Of a stretch of 64,000 nt of DNA, positions 51,533 to 60,147 are shown piece after piece. Numbering within the stretch: position 1 is the first letter of the stretch; every line of letters begins with the position of its first letter. A program made the position numbers and the translations under genes. Under the pieces are notes generated by a model that worked only from the letters and a program-made list of their open reading frames with translations, searched no databases and was not told the origin of the DNA. The stretch comes from Curvivirga sp965219885 (GTDB taxonomy: Bacteria; Pseudomonadota; Alphaproteobacteria; UBA8366; Aestuariispiraceae): NCBI RefSeq assembly GCF_965219885.1, contig NZ_CBDCOT010000009.1:1798001-1862000 (forward strand), read 5' to 3'.

Positions 51533-53410
51533 TTAGCGCTTTGGACGACCTCTGAAGAGTGGTTGGTCACCACTGCTATCAATCTTGTTTGGTCCTTTAC
51601 GTGGTTTAGACGTTTTCTGCATATCCTTGTTTCTATCCGATGCAGGTTTAGCAGATGCATTTTTACCACGTGATTTCTTCGTCCATTTACGATCATCGTT
51701 TTTGCGATCACGGTCTTTACGATCATCACGTGAAGGACGATCAAAGTCACCTTTGTCACGGAAATCTTTGCGATCTCCGCGTTTGAAATCTTTGCGTTTA
51801 AAATCACTTTTTTCTTTATGATCAAAGCGATCTTCACGACTGTCACGACGGGATTTATCTCCACGAGGTTTGCGCTCTCCACTACGATCATTGCGCTCAT
51901 CACGGTTAAAGCGTCCGCCGCGTACTGGATAGTCGTCACGATCACGGCGTTCACGACGATCTTTGCGATCACCGCCATCCTTACGACCTTTGCGTTCGTC
52001 ACGATCTAGTCCACGATCAAAACTACGTTCTTTTTTAAACGGACTACGTTTCTTTTCGTTGTCTTGATATGAAGAAGGATTATCAAAGAAACCTTGATCT
52101 TCAGTTTCCTTTTTGCTGTGTCGCTTTGCACGCGCCTCTTTGGCAGCAGCGCGATCTTGTTTGCGATCTTTGCTCCAACGCTCTTTCTTCGCACCACCTT
52201 TTGCAGGGCGGGATTTGCGAGAACGTCCGCCATCTTTCTTGCGACCAGAATTTGCAGCTGCTTCATCATGGAAATCGTGATTTTCATCCACATCCAGCTT
52301 CATATTCATAATGCGCTCGATAGAATTTAAGATACCTTTTTCGGCCTTATCACAAAATGCAATGGCATGACCTGTGGTACCCGCACGCGCAGTACGTCCA
52401 ATACGGTGGACATAGTTTTCAGGTTCCATTGGTAATTCAAAGTTAATCACATGGGTAATGTTACTAACATCGATACCGCGTGCGGCAACATCTGTTGCGA
52501 CAAGTACTTTAATTCGACCTTTTTGAAATGCATTTAAAACACGTTGGCGTTTTGCCTGTTTTTTATCACCATGGATAGCTTCGGATGGGGTGCCGGAGCG
52601 ATCTAGATGGGCTGCTACTTTATCTGCTTTCCACTTTGTCTTGGTAAAGATAATAACGCGCTCTAATTCTTCTTTTTGTTCTTTGAAGATCTTCATGAGC
52701 AAGTTTAGTTTGTCAGTTGCACTTACAAACATCACTTTTTGAGTGATACGATCTACAGGTGTAGATTCCGGTGTGATTTCGATAGATTCAGGATTTTGCA
52801 GTAAGCTTGCACCAAGTTCTTTTACCTTTGGCGGCATGGTCGCAGAGAAGAGCAAGGATTGGCGTTCTTCCGGCATATGCTCAATCAATTGACGGATGTC
52901 ATGGATGAAGCCCATGTCTAACATACGGTCAGCTTCATCAAGAATTAACAATTCAAGGAAGTTTAAGTTAACAACACCACGTTCTAGCAAATCTTTCAGG
53001 CGACCTGGTGTCGCAACTAGAATATCAGCACCTTTTTTCATTGCCTGAATTTGGAAGCGGTAGGTTGTACCGCCATAAACAACAACATGCTTCATACGGA
53101 AATGGTTCGCATAGATACGCATGTTTTTGTGAATTTGTTCTGCTAATTCGCGGGTTGGTGCCAAGATCAAGGCACGCACTTCATTTGGTCCAACTTTAAT
53201 CGGCTTTTCAGACAGTAATTGGATTGTCGGGATCGCAAATGCAGCGGTTTTACCTGTACCTGTTTGAGCAACAGCTAAAAGGTCCTTACCTTCCAATAAC
53301 ATTGGAATAGCTTGCGATTGGATTGGAGTTGGGACTTCATGTCCAGTTTCATTGAGGGCACGCAGAATACGGTCGTCCAGACCGAATTCGTCAAAATTCG
53401 TATGGCTCAC
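51533..53410 (-). CDS. rhlE: DEAD-box RNA helicase, RhlE type, with long basic/acidic tail
   Basis: ATP-dependent RNA helicase, about 625 residues. The RecA core (about 1-375) has the Q motif with GHEVPTPIQSQAIP, Walker A AQTGTGKTAAF, the DEAD box LILDEADRMLDMGF, SAT, and HRIGRTARAG. The last 250 residues are a low-complexity tail packed with Arg, Lys and Asp (RDDRKDRDRKND-like runs), expected to bind RNA. I use the GTG at 53410, which has AAGGA 8 bases upstream; a TTG at 53434 lacks a site. Likely roles are ribosome assembly and RNA decay, often cold-induced. Other ORFs within the tail region are frame shadows. Confidence 0.9.
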   Translation of the reverse strand: MSHTNFDEFGLDDRILRALNETGHEVPTPIQSQAIPMLLEGKDLLAVAQTGTGKTAAFAIPTIQLLSEKPIKVGPNEVRALILAPTRELAEQIHKNMRIYANHFRMKHVVVYGGTTYRFQIQAMKKGADILVATPGRLKDLLERGVVNLNFLELLILDEADRMLDMGFIHDIRQLIEHMPEERQSLLFSATMPPKVKELGASLLQNPESIEITPESTPVDRITQKVMFVSATDKLNLLMKIFKEQKEELERVIIFTKTKWKADKVAAHLDRSGTPSEAIHGDKKQAKRQRVLNAFQKGRIKVLVATDVAARGIDVSNITHVINFELPMEPENYVHRIGRTARAGTTGHAIAFCDKAEKGILNSIERIMNMKLDVDENHDFHDEAAANSGRKKDGGRSRKSRPAKGGAKKERWSKDRKQDRAAAKEARAKRHSKKETEDQGFFDNPSSYQDNEKKRSPFKKERSFDRGLDRDERKGRKDGGDRKDRRERRDRDDYPVRGGRFNRDERNDRSGERKPRGDKSRRDSREDRFDHKEKSDFKRKDFKRGDRKDFRDKGDFDRPSRDDRKDRDRKNDDRKWTKKSRGKNASAKPASDRNKDMQKTSKPRKGPNKIDSSGDQPLFRGRPKR

Positions 53411-53802
53411 GGGCTCATCCTTAGTATATGACAAAGACAGAATTGGGCCGCGGCGAATTCCACGGCAACTTTATTGTTATTTTGTCAGTTTGTCGTTCAA
53501 CCAGGCGCACTCGTGGGTGACGAAATTCATAAATTTTCAAACCAGTCATTCGGATTAAGGGACATTTTATTACGGCCTTCTCTGCCAACCCTTTATGCGC
53601 AATCTCAGAATGCTTTTACGGTGGCGCAGGTAATGGCGGTTTTTTTAGGCCAAGTCAAGTTGCATTCGTTGCATAGCTGCCTTGCATAGGCAGAATTCTT
53701 CGTTTTCTATGAGAAAACTTGCAATTTCATGCTATATAAGGGTATAGAAAGCCCACTCACAAAAAAGTGGATAATAATTTAAGTACAGATGGATCGACCA
53801 TG
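53411..53802. other. Divergent region, helicase / U32 gene
   Basis: About 390 bases without a supported gene. Two perfect hairpins follow each other at 53677-53693 (CTGCCT-TGCAT-AGGCAG) and 53702-53718 (GTTTTCT-ATG-AGAAAAC), with no T tract. Otherwise nothing recognised. Confidence 0.4.
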
Positions 53803-55524
53803 GCTGACATGAAAGCTGTTTCTGACAAACAAACAATATACCTAACTGCAACCGGACGACGTTCGGAATTGCTTATGCCTGCTGGCTCTTTGGAGAAGCT
53901 GAAGGTAGCTATTCTATATGGCGCGGATGCGGTTTATATGGGAACACCTGATATGTCTTTGCGCACGAAATCCAGTGTAACACTGGAAGATGTGATTGAA
54001 GGTGTGGAATTTGCCCATGCCCGTGGCAAACGCGTCTATCTAACGCTTAATCTGTTTTCGCATAACAAAGACATCAATAAACTTGATGAGTATATTGAGA
54101 CAGTGCGTAAGGTAAATCCTGATGGCTTGATCGTTGCTGATCCGGGTGTCTTCATGTTTGTGAAGGAAAAAGCACCCGAACTTGAACTTCATGTGTCCAC
54201 ACAGGCAAATATCTGTAGCTGGCAGTCGGTTAAATTCTGGCAAGATATTGGGGCTAAACTGGCGGTTCTTGGTCGTGAAGTTTCTTATGAAGAGCTCACA
54301 GAGATCCGTGAGAAATGCCCGGATATTAAACTGGAAGCATTTGTACATGGGTCCATGTGCATGACCTATTCAGGTCGTTGCTTATTGTCAAACTTTATGG
54401 CGGAACGTGGCGCCAACCAAGGAGCTTGTGCGAATAGTTGCCGCTGGGGGTATAAAGTTCATATTCGTCTTAAAGATGGTACCTTGAAGGAGTTGGAGCT
54501 GTCCGAGGAAGAAATGGATAAGTTCGAATTCTTCCTGGAGGAAGATTATCGCCAAGGTGAATTGATGCCATTGGAAGAAGATGCACGTGGATCATATATC
54601 CTGAATTCACGCGATCTGTGTATCATGCCGAAACTGGATGATTATCTTAAAATTGGCGTGGATAGTCTGAAGGTGGAGGGACGTGGTAAATCTGCATACT
54701 ATGCAGGAATGGTGGCACGTGCTTATCGTATGGCCATTGATGATTGGTATGACGATCCTGACAACTGGAACCCGAAGAAATATTTGGACGAATTAACGGC
54801 AGTACCAAACCGTGGTTATACGTTAGCATTCCATGAAGGTCGCTTAACAAATTATTCCCACGCCTATGATGATAATCAGAATATCGGTGATTACGAATAT
54901 GCAGGCCAAATTGTAGAAGTGCGTGATGATGCATTTATCGTGGATATCAAAAACAAACTTACCAAAGGTGAGGTTCTTGAATTCATGTCGCCGTATCAAC
55001 AAGACCCTATGATGATCCGTATGTATGAATTTGAGGATATTCGTAGTGGTGAAACCGTAGAAGTTGTGCAACCGGGCAAAAAACCACAAATTCGTATTCC
55101 TTTTTCATTGTTCCATGAAGAAAATTTGGAAAATTTGAAAAAGAATTTCCCCGTTATGACTATCTTGCGTAAAGAGCGCCCTTTGACCCAAGATCAATGG
55201 GATCGTATGAAGGTGGATTATGAAGTCCGTATGATGGAAGCGGGCCTTGGTAAAGAAAGCACATACGAAAAACGCGCTGAACAACTCCGCACATCCATTA
55301 AGGATCGCAGTAAAGACCGTAAGCTTAAAACCCCGCGCATGGGTACAGAAGGCTGTTGCGGTAAAGGTTGTAATGGTTGTATGATTTTCTGGAATGATCC
55401 TATTTATGAAAAAGCTCGTATGTTACTAAAGCAAAAGAAGCAGGGCGAAATGTTTGATCGAGATATGAAAGAAGACCTTACTTTATCAGATCAATCTATA
55501 GAGCAGGTATCTGCCGCAGAATAA
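53803..55524 (+). CDS. U32-family protein, tRNA/rRNA hydroxylation type (TrhP/RlhA-like)
   Basis: Peptidase U32-family protein. Characterised E. coli members TrhP (YegQ) and RlhA (YdcP) act in prephenate-dependent 5-hydroxylation of tRNA U34 or 23S rRNA C2501. About 573 residues from the ATG at 53803. The catalytic-domain block with ELLMPAGSLEKLKVAILYGADAVYMG (quoted here in two parts: ELLMPAGS and YGADAVYMG) and the hallmark EAFVHGSMCMTYSGRC, then NQGACANSCRWGY, are visible. The C-terminal extension has GCCGKGCNGC, a cysteine-rich cluster. It is followed by a PAS gene after 16 bases. Which RNA it acts on is undecided. Confidence 0.85.
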   Translation, partial: ADMKAVSDKQTIYLTATGRRSELLMPAGSLEKLKVAILYGADAVYMGTPDMSLRTKSSVTLEDVIEGVEFAHARGKRVYLTLNLFSHNKDINKLDEYIETVRKVNPDGLIVADPGVFMFVKEKAPELELHVSTQANICSWQSVKFWQDIGAKLAVLGREVSYEELTEIREKCPDIKLEAFVHGSMCMTYSGRCLLSNFMAERGANQGACANSCRWGYKVHIRLKDGTLKELELSEEEMDKFEFFLEEDYRQGELMPLEEDARGSYILNSRDLCIMPKLDDYLKIGVDSLKVEGRGKSAYYAGMVARAYRMAIDDWYDDPDNWNPKKYLDELTAVPNRGYTLAFHEGRLTNYSHAYDDNQNIGDYEYAGQIVEVRDDAFIVDIKNKLTKGEVLEFMSPYQQDPMMIRMYEFEDIRSGETVEVVQPGKKPQIRIPFSLFHEENLENLKKNFPVMTILRKERPLTQDQWDRMKVDYEVRMMEAGLGKESTYEKRAEQLRTSIKDRSKDRKLKTPRMGTEGCCGKGCNGCMIFWNDPIYEKARMLLKQKKQGEMFDRDMKEDLTLSDQSIEQVSAAE

Positions 55525-55540
55525 TTTAGGAAAGGTAAAT

Positions 55541-56056
55541 ATGTCGAACGTTGTTCAAAGACTGATTAAGGATCACCAACGTCAGGATGAGAGCTTTTTG
55601 ACATATTGCCATCCCAAAATTAAAGCTTTCTATGAATATTGGCAAAGCAAGCAGCCTGAAGACGGAATGCCTGGTCGTCAGGATATTACGCCTGAAGAGA
55701 TGATCTCTTTTTTACCGGGTATAACCTTGGTTGATAAAAACGAAGACGGTGAGCTTCGTTATCGTTTAGTCGGTACCATGGAAGTTGAGATGCGGGGAGA
55801 AGATCCCACGGGGCGATTGGTTGCCCAAGGGCATTTAGCGACCAATGAACATCCCGCGATAGATAATTATAACCTCGTCTTAAATACCGGAAAATTTCTC
55901 TATGAACATAATGAAGTTATGGACCACAAAGACATGCATCTTTTAGATGAATGTCTTTTTTTACCATTAGCGAAGGATCATAAGAATCCTGATATGGTTA
56001 TTGTCTATGCCACAGTCCGCTACGCGCGGGATGGCCGGGACTATCAGGGCCGTTAG
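55541..56056 (+). CDS. Single-domain PAS protein (PAS_5 type), copy 2
   Basis: 171 residues, the same type as the protein at 50970-51512, with CHPKIKAFYEYWQSKQP, PEEMISFLPGITLVDK and LRYRLVGTMEVEMRGEDPTG aligning to the corresponding parts of copy 1. No output domain. It starts 16 bases after the U32 gene with AGGAAAGG upstream, so it is in its operon. Function unknown. Its stop is 5 bases from that of the convergent permease gene. Confidence 0.84.
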   Translation: MSNVVQRLIKDHQRQDESFLTYCHPKIKAFYEYWQSKQPEDGMPGRQDITPEEMISFLPGITLVDKNEDGELRYRLVGTMEVEMRGEDPTGRLVAQGHLATNEHPAIDNYNLVLNTGKFLYEHNEVMDHKDMHLLDECLFLPLAKDHKNPDMVIVYATVRYARDGRDYQGR

Positions 56057-56061
56057 GCTAT

Positions 56062-56889
56062 TTAAAACAATATTCCGGAAAACATACGTATACTTGTTAA
56101 GAGTAGGAAAATCCCAAAAGCGATCCGTAATGCTTTTTTACTAATACTATGGGCGATTTTAGCGCCAAGTGGCGCAAAAAGCATTGTTACTGGTGAAATA
56201 AGTGCTAAACCGATGAGGTTTACATATCCTAGGCTTGCTGCTGGAAGGCTTGGATGTCCCCAACCGTTATAAATAAAACCAATCGTTCCGGGTAAACTTA
56301 TGAGCAAGCCAAATAAAGCTGCGGTGCCGACTGCCCGATGAATTGGAAAGTTGAATAGGGTCAGGATTGGAACACTTAAAGTACCTCCACCAATGCCCAT
56401 TAGGACAGAGAAACCGCCAACCGCGGCAGCGATCGGTTGCGCGATTAGTTTATTAGGTAATTCCTGCCAAATCGCCTTGCCATTGGGGTTGGTTAACATA
56501 TTTAAAGCGACGATAAGAGCAATAATAGCGAAGACAGCTGTCAGTGTCGGACTTTTAACCTGACCGGCAACCGCTATCCCAATAATAGCACCAATGACAA
56601 TAGAAATGGCCCATATTTTTATAAGACTAAAATCAACGGCGCCACGTTTATGATGGGCACGCGATGACGAAATGGATGTTGGTATGATCGTCGCAAGAGA
56701 CGTACCAACCGCAATATGCATTTGGATGTCAGGATCAATATTAAGGAAACCGAGCGTCGTATATAAAACCGGGACGATAACAATTCCGCCACCTACGCCC
56801 AATAAACCAGCAAGAACACCGGCAACAGCACCGCAAGCAAGCATGCCCAAGGCAAGATAAAGTGTTTCAGCTGTTAACAAGCCTTCCAT
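56062..56889 (-). CDS. TauE/SafE-family permease
   Basis: Membrane protein of the TSUP family, thought to export sulfite or sulfonate-related organic anions. 275 residues with about eight hydrophobic segments in two halves. The family glycine motifs are visible: VLAGLLGVGGGIVIVPVL near residue 23 in the first half and SVLMGIGGGTLSVPIL near residue 160 in the second. Near msrP, a sulfur-repair enzyme, but separated from it by 188 bases and a large hairpin. Substrate not determinable. Confidence 0.9.
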   Translation of the reverse strand: MEGLLTAETLYLALGMLACGAVAGVLAGLLGVGGGIVIVPVLYTTLGFLNIDPDIQMHIAVGTSLATIIPTSISSSRAHHKRGAVDFSLIKIWAISIVIGAIIGIAVAGQVKSPTLTAVFAIIALIVALNMLTNPNGKAIWQELPNKLIAQPIAAAVGGFSVLMGIGGGTLSVPILTLFNFPIHRAVGTAALFGLLISLPGTIGFIYNGWGHPSLPAASLGYVNLIGLALISPVTMLFAPLGAKIAHSISKKALRIAFGIFLLLTSIRMFSGILF

Positions 56890-56964
56890 TGGAACCCATC
56901 CCTATTTCATTGATATTTATTAGGAAGGCATTGTGGCTTTTATCACAAATTTAGCAAGGGAAAG

Positions 56965-57041
56965 TTGAGGGCATTTGTTACATCCTGCAGTAAGGGATGC
57001 TTGCAGGATACGATAGGACAGCACCGTAACAAAGCCCTCAA
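56965..57041. repeat. 77-base nested inverted repeat between msrP and the permease gene
   Basis: Outer arms TTGAGGGC-A-TTTGTTAC (56965-56981) and GTAACAAAGCCCTCAA (57026-57041) pair over 16 bases with a single bulged A. Inside is a second stem ATCCTGCA / TGCAGGAT (56982-57009). No T tract follows on either strand. It could be a mobile-repeat remnant, an mRNA-stabilising hairpin or a protein-binding site. Confidence 0.7.
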
Positions 57042-57077
57042 GAATTGATATGAAAAGTATTGAGAGGAAAAATTGTC

Positions 57078-58061
57078 TTACATAAATAACTTTTCATTTT
57101 TTATGTTTTTATACATATCAGCTACATAATCGCCATATCCATTATAAAGCATGGTTGGGACGCGCTGGTTAGTACCCAACACACGTTCATGTGATTGTGG
57201 CCAACGTGGATGTGGTACATCAGGATTAACATTTGCCCAGAAACCATATTCTGATGCTTGAATTTCTTCCCAGTAACTTACAGGTCGTTCATCAGTGAAA
57301 GTAATCCGGACAATGGATTTGATTGACTTAAAACCATATTTCCATGGTGTCACCAAACGAATAGGCGCACCATTTTGTTTTGGCATTGGCTTACCGTAAA
57401 TACCTGTTGCCATAAAGGTAAGGTCGTTGGTTGCTTCTTCAATTGTTAAACCTTCCACATAAGGCCACGGATACCAGAATGCAGAAAGACCCGGCATGGT
57501 GTCTTTATCTTCTAAAGTTTCCATGCGTACATATTTTGCGCCGGATAACGGTTTTGCATAGTCAATGAGGGATTTCATCGCAAAACCTGTCCAAGGAACA
57601 GCCATGGACCAAGCTTCCACACAGCGATGGCGATAGGTACGCTCTTCCATCGGCATTTGACGGATCAAGTCATATACGTCGACTTTCTTTTCTTTTTCGA
57701 CCATGCCATCAAAGGTGATTGTCCATGGTTCAAGCTTCATAGCTTGGGCTTCATCGGTAATGTTTTTGCTGCTACCAAACTCATAGAAGTTACAATAACT
57801 GGTCGCGTATTTTTCTAAAGTTAATTCACGATCAAGAGGGTAGGCAGGATTAAGTTTTGATGGGAATAAATCCGCAATTGGATGCGGTGATGGTGCATTT
57901 GCCAAAGCTGATGTGCTACCAAGTAAAGAGCCACCGCCTGCAGCCAGAATTGATCCCGCAGCCAAGCCTTTAATTAAATTGCGGCGATTACGGAAATGGT
58001 TTTCATCTGTGAGATGGCATTCTTTAATATCCCATCCACGGTTCTTTTTAATCAGCATCAT
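57078..58061 (-). CDS. msrP: Periplasmic methionine sulfoxide reductase catalytic subunit (molybdopterin)
   Basis: MsrP/YedY-type sulfite-oxidase-family molybdoenzyme that repairs oxidised methionine in periplasmic proteins. 327 residues. A twin-arginine signal (NRRNLIKGLAAGSILAAGG, residues about 27-45) directs folded export. The molybdenum-ligand cysteine is in YRHRCVEAWSMAVPWTGF near residue 149, and PYVEGLTIEEATNDL is characteristic. AGGA is 7 bases before the ATG. The heme membrane partner msrQ (YedZ) normally adjacent is absent here, so the electron source is not visible. Confidence 0.93.
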   Translation of the reverse strand: MMLIKKNRGWDIKECHLTDENHFRNRRNLIKGLAAGSILAAGGGSLLGSTSALANAPSPHPIADLFPSKLNPAYPLDRELTLEKYATSYCNFYEFGSSKNITDEAQAMKLEPWTITFDGMVEKEKKVDVYDLIRQMPMEERTYRHRCVEAWSMAVPWTGFAMKSLIDYAKPLSGAKYVRMETLEDKDTMPGLSAFWYPWPYVEGLTIEEATNDLTFMATGIYGKPMPKQNGAPIRLVTPWKYGFKSIKSIVRITFTDERPVSYWEEIQASEYGFWANVNPDVPHPRWPQSHERVLGTNQRVPTMLYNGYGDYVADMYKNIKNEKLFM

Positions 58062-58157
58062 AAATAATCCTGCTATGTTTTAGGTGATCTATACATAGCA
58101 GGATTTAGCTATAACAACCAAATCAAACAGATGTGATCAGTGTGTTAGAAAATAGGA

Positions 58158-59231
58158 TTAAGGAATTAAAACCAGTTTTCCTGTATGTTTTTTCTCTAGG
58201 AAATCTTTTTGCGCCTGAACAATGTCAGATAGAGGATATTCCTTGGCGACCAATGGTTTGATTTCACGTTGTTCAATATAGGAAACTAAATTTGGGAAAA
58301 CGCAATCTTCTAGGGCTGTGGCACCAATCAAAGTCAAATCTTTCAGATATAAAGTTCTTAGATCCAGTTCCACCATCGGCCCCGCGATTGCACCTGCAAC
58401 AGCGTAACGCCCTTTCCGTTTTAAGATTTCAAGCAGATCGGGCCAATTATCGCCACCGACAACATCGATAACCACATCCACGACTTCGGTACCTAGCGCT
58501 TCAACTAGGTTAGTACCTCTGTTAAAGAATTCTGTCGCACCTGCATCCATTACTTCTTCTTTTTTTGCAGCGCCCGCCACTGCGATCACATGCGCACCAC
58601 GACGTTTTGCGAGTTGAACTGCTGCTGAGCCTACGCCACCGGATGCACCTGTAATTAATACGTTCTCGCCGCTTGAGACTTTTGCACGTTCCAACATATT
58701 TTCAGCGGTAGTGTAAGAACATGGGAAACTGGCCAGTTCGGCATCAGTCATATCTGAATTGATGTCCAACACATGGATGGAAGGGATCACCACATATTCT
58801 GCAAAACCACCATCTAGTTCAGAACCAACAAAACGTGTTTCATTGATTGTATCTCCCGGTAGGCAAGGGGCGACCAAAACGCGTGACCCAACACGTTTAG
58901 TATCTATATCTGAACCAACAGCAACAATCTCGCCAGCTATATCAATACCTTGGATACGAGGGAAGGAAAGAGCGGCACCGCCCCATGAGGCATCATCTGA
59001 ATCTGCAGTACTGCTGTTTTCACTCGAAGATACAGAGGCTGTATCACCTGTATTCGCTTTGGAATACCATCCGACACGCGTGTTAATATCAGTGTTGTTG
59101 ACTGCAACAGCACCGATTTTGACAAGAACTTCATCTGCATTAGGCACGGGCTTGGGAATATCATTACGATATTCAAGTTTGTCAAAATCCCCATGCCCAG
59201 TCAGATATACGCCTTTCATCACTTCGCTCAT
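58158..59231 (-). CDS. Zinc-type alcohol dehydrogenase / quinone oxidoreductase-like protein
   Basis: Medium-chain dehydrogenase/reductase superfamily, 357 residues. A GroES-like N-terminal domain (with VNNTDINTRVGWYSK and GIDIAGEIVAVG) precedes a Rossmann domain with the NADPH-binding VLITGASGGVGSAAVQLAKRRG near residue 195. A serine/aspartate-rich insert around residues 62-82 (SVSSSENSSTADSDDAS) is unusual. The classical catalytic zinc ligands are not clear, so a quinone-reductase-like activity is as likely as alcohol oxidation. GAGGA lies 7 bases before the ATG. It stands alone; substrate unknown. Confidence 0.82.
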   Translation of the reverse strand: MSEVMKGVYLTGHGDFDKLEYRNDIPKPVPNADEVLVKIGAVAVNNTDINTRVGWYSKANTGDTASVSSSENSSTADSDDASWGGAALSFPRIQGIDIAGEIVAVGSDIDTKRVGSRVLVAPCLPGDTINETRFVGSELDGGFAEYVVIPSIHVLDINSDMTDAELASFPCSYTTAENMLERAKVSSGENVLITGASGGVGSAAVQLAKRRGAHVIAVAGAAKKEEVMDAGATEFFNRGTNLVEALGTEVVDVVIDVVGGDNWPDLLEILKRKGRYAVAGAIAGPMVELDLRTLYLKDLTLIGATALEDCVFPNLVSYIEQREIKPLVAKEYPLSDIVQAQKDFLEKKHTGKLVLIP

Positions 59232-59357
59232 TTCTTATTCCTCAAGCAGTATGGTTTATTTCGCTCTTGAAGTTATACGGCGAGATGTATCGAAATGCGC
59301 AATGAATTATTTCGATGGGAAGCAGTGAAAAATCGATATAAGTCTTTAACTTATTGT

Positions 59358-60011
59358 TTATAAATAAGGATCATCTTTGCTGCGGCTTCTAATTACCTGT
59401 GCAGGTGTACCATAAGCCACGACATTATTTTCCATATCACTATGTACATAACTATTAGCACCAATCACTGTATTGGCACCGATCGTTACGCTATGTTTAA
59501 CTTTAGCGCCTATAGCAATGTTACTTCTTGGGCCAAGTGTAACTTGTCCGGCCAAAATTGCCCCGGGGGCAAGAGATGAAAAGTCAGCCATAACCCCGTC
59601 ATGATCAATAGATGACATCGTATTTAACATACAGAACTGACCAATATCACATTGTGCACCGACTACAACGTTTGGCATGATAATAGTGCCTTCGCCAATT
59701 TTTGCGCCTTGTGAAATAACCGCACTTGGATGGATTAAGGGCAAAAAGACAAGTTCAGGATAATTGGCGGAAGTTTCCTGATAAATTTTTTCACGACGGG
59801 TGTTATCTCCTACACCGATCGCAAAATAGTATTCATCTGGATCTACATCTTTGAAATCAGCTTTGATGGGTACGTCATATTTACTGTCCCCTGCAAGGCG
59901 TGGATCCACTAGTCTAGAAACCACATAATTTCGGGCATAGGCTATACTGAGAATAGAACTAATACCGGCACCTGCGCCGAGGATAATAAGGGGCTTATGC
60001 TTCTTTGGCAT
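59358..60011 (-). CDS. NeuD/PglD-like sugar O- or N-acyltransferase
   Basis: 217 residues: an N-terminal Rossmann-like PglD_N domain (LIILGAGAGISSILSIA, residues 8-24) followed by a left-handed beta helix of hexapeptide repeats (about 95-205; GAKIGEGTIIMPNVVVGAQCDIG and similar). The likely catalytic histidine lies in MSSIDHDGVMAD near residue 140. Such enzymes acetylate nucleotide-linked amino sugars or sialic acids for surface glycans. No glycan gene cluster is adjacent apart from gmhA some 3 kb away. Its start is 101 bases from the secA terminator. Confidence 0.87.
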   Translation of the reverse strand: MPKKHKPLIILGAGAGISSILSIAYARNYVVSRLVDPRLAGDSKYDVPIKADFKDVDPDEYYFAIGVGDNTRREKIYQETSANYPELVFLPLIHPSAVISQGAKIGEGTIIMPNVVVGAQCDIGQFCMLNTMSSIDHDGVMADFSSLAPGAILAGQVTLGPRSNIAIGAKVKHSVTIGANTVIGANSYVHSDMENNVVAYGTPAQVIRSRSKDDPYL

Positions 60012-60112
60012 GATTGCCTATCCTTTCCGAACTGTGACTTGAATGTCTAAATACATCAATAAGTTCTAATGTATTATTGCCAAAGATCGAAAATGGGGCA
60101 ATAGAAAAAAGA

Positions 60113-60141
60113 AAACCGCAAAGTGTTTTACTTTGCGGTTT
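60113..60141. terminator. Intrinsic terminator of secA
   Basis: Perfect 12-base stem AAACCGCAAAGT and complement with a 5-base loop; on the minus strand it is followed by TTCTTTTTTCT. Confidence 0.92.
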
Positions 60142-60147
60142 CGCTTG

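Noticed and set aside
51442..52293. Long minus-strand ORFs of 186 and 95 codons inside the helicase tail
   Set aside because: They are alternative frames of the repetitive Arg/Lys/Asp coding sequence and have odd compositions.
56965..57041. Integron attC site (TAACAAA-like arm)
   Set aside because: The conserved GTTRRRY core sites are not at the base of the stem, no integrase is present and no cassette-like array surrounds it.
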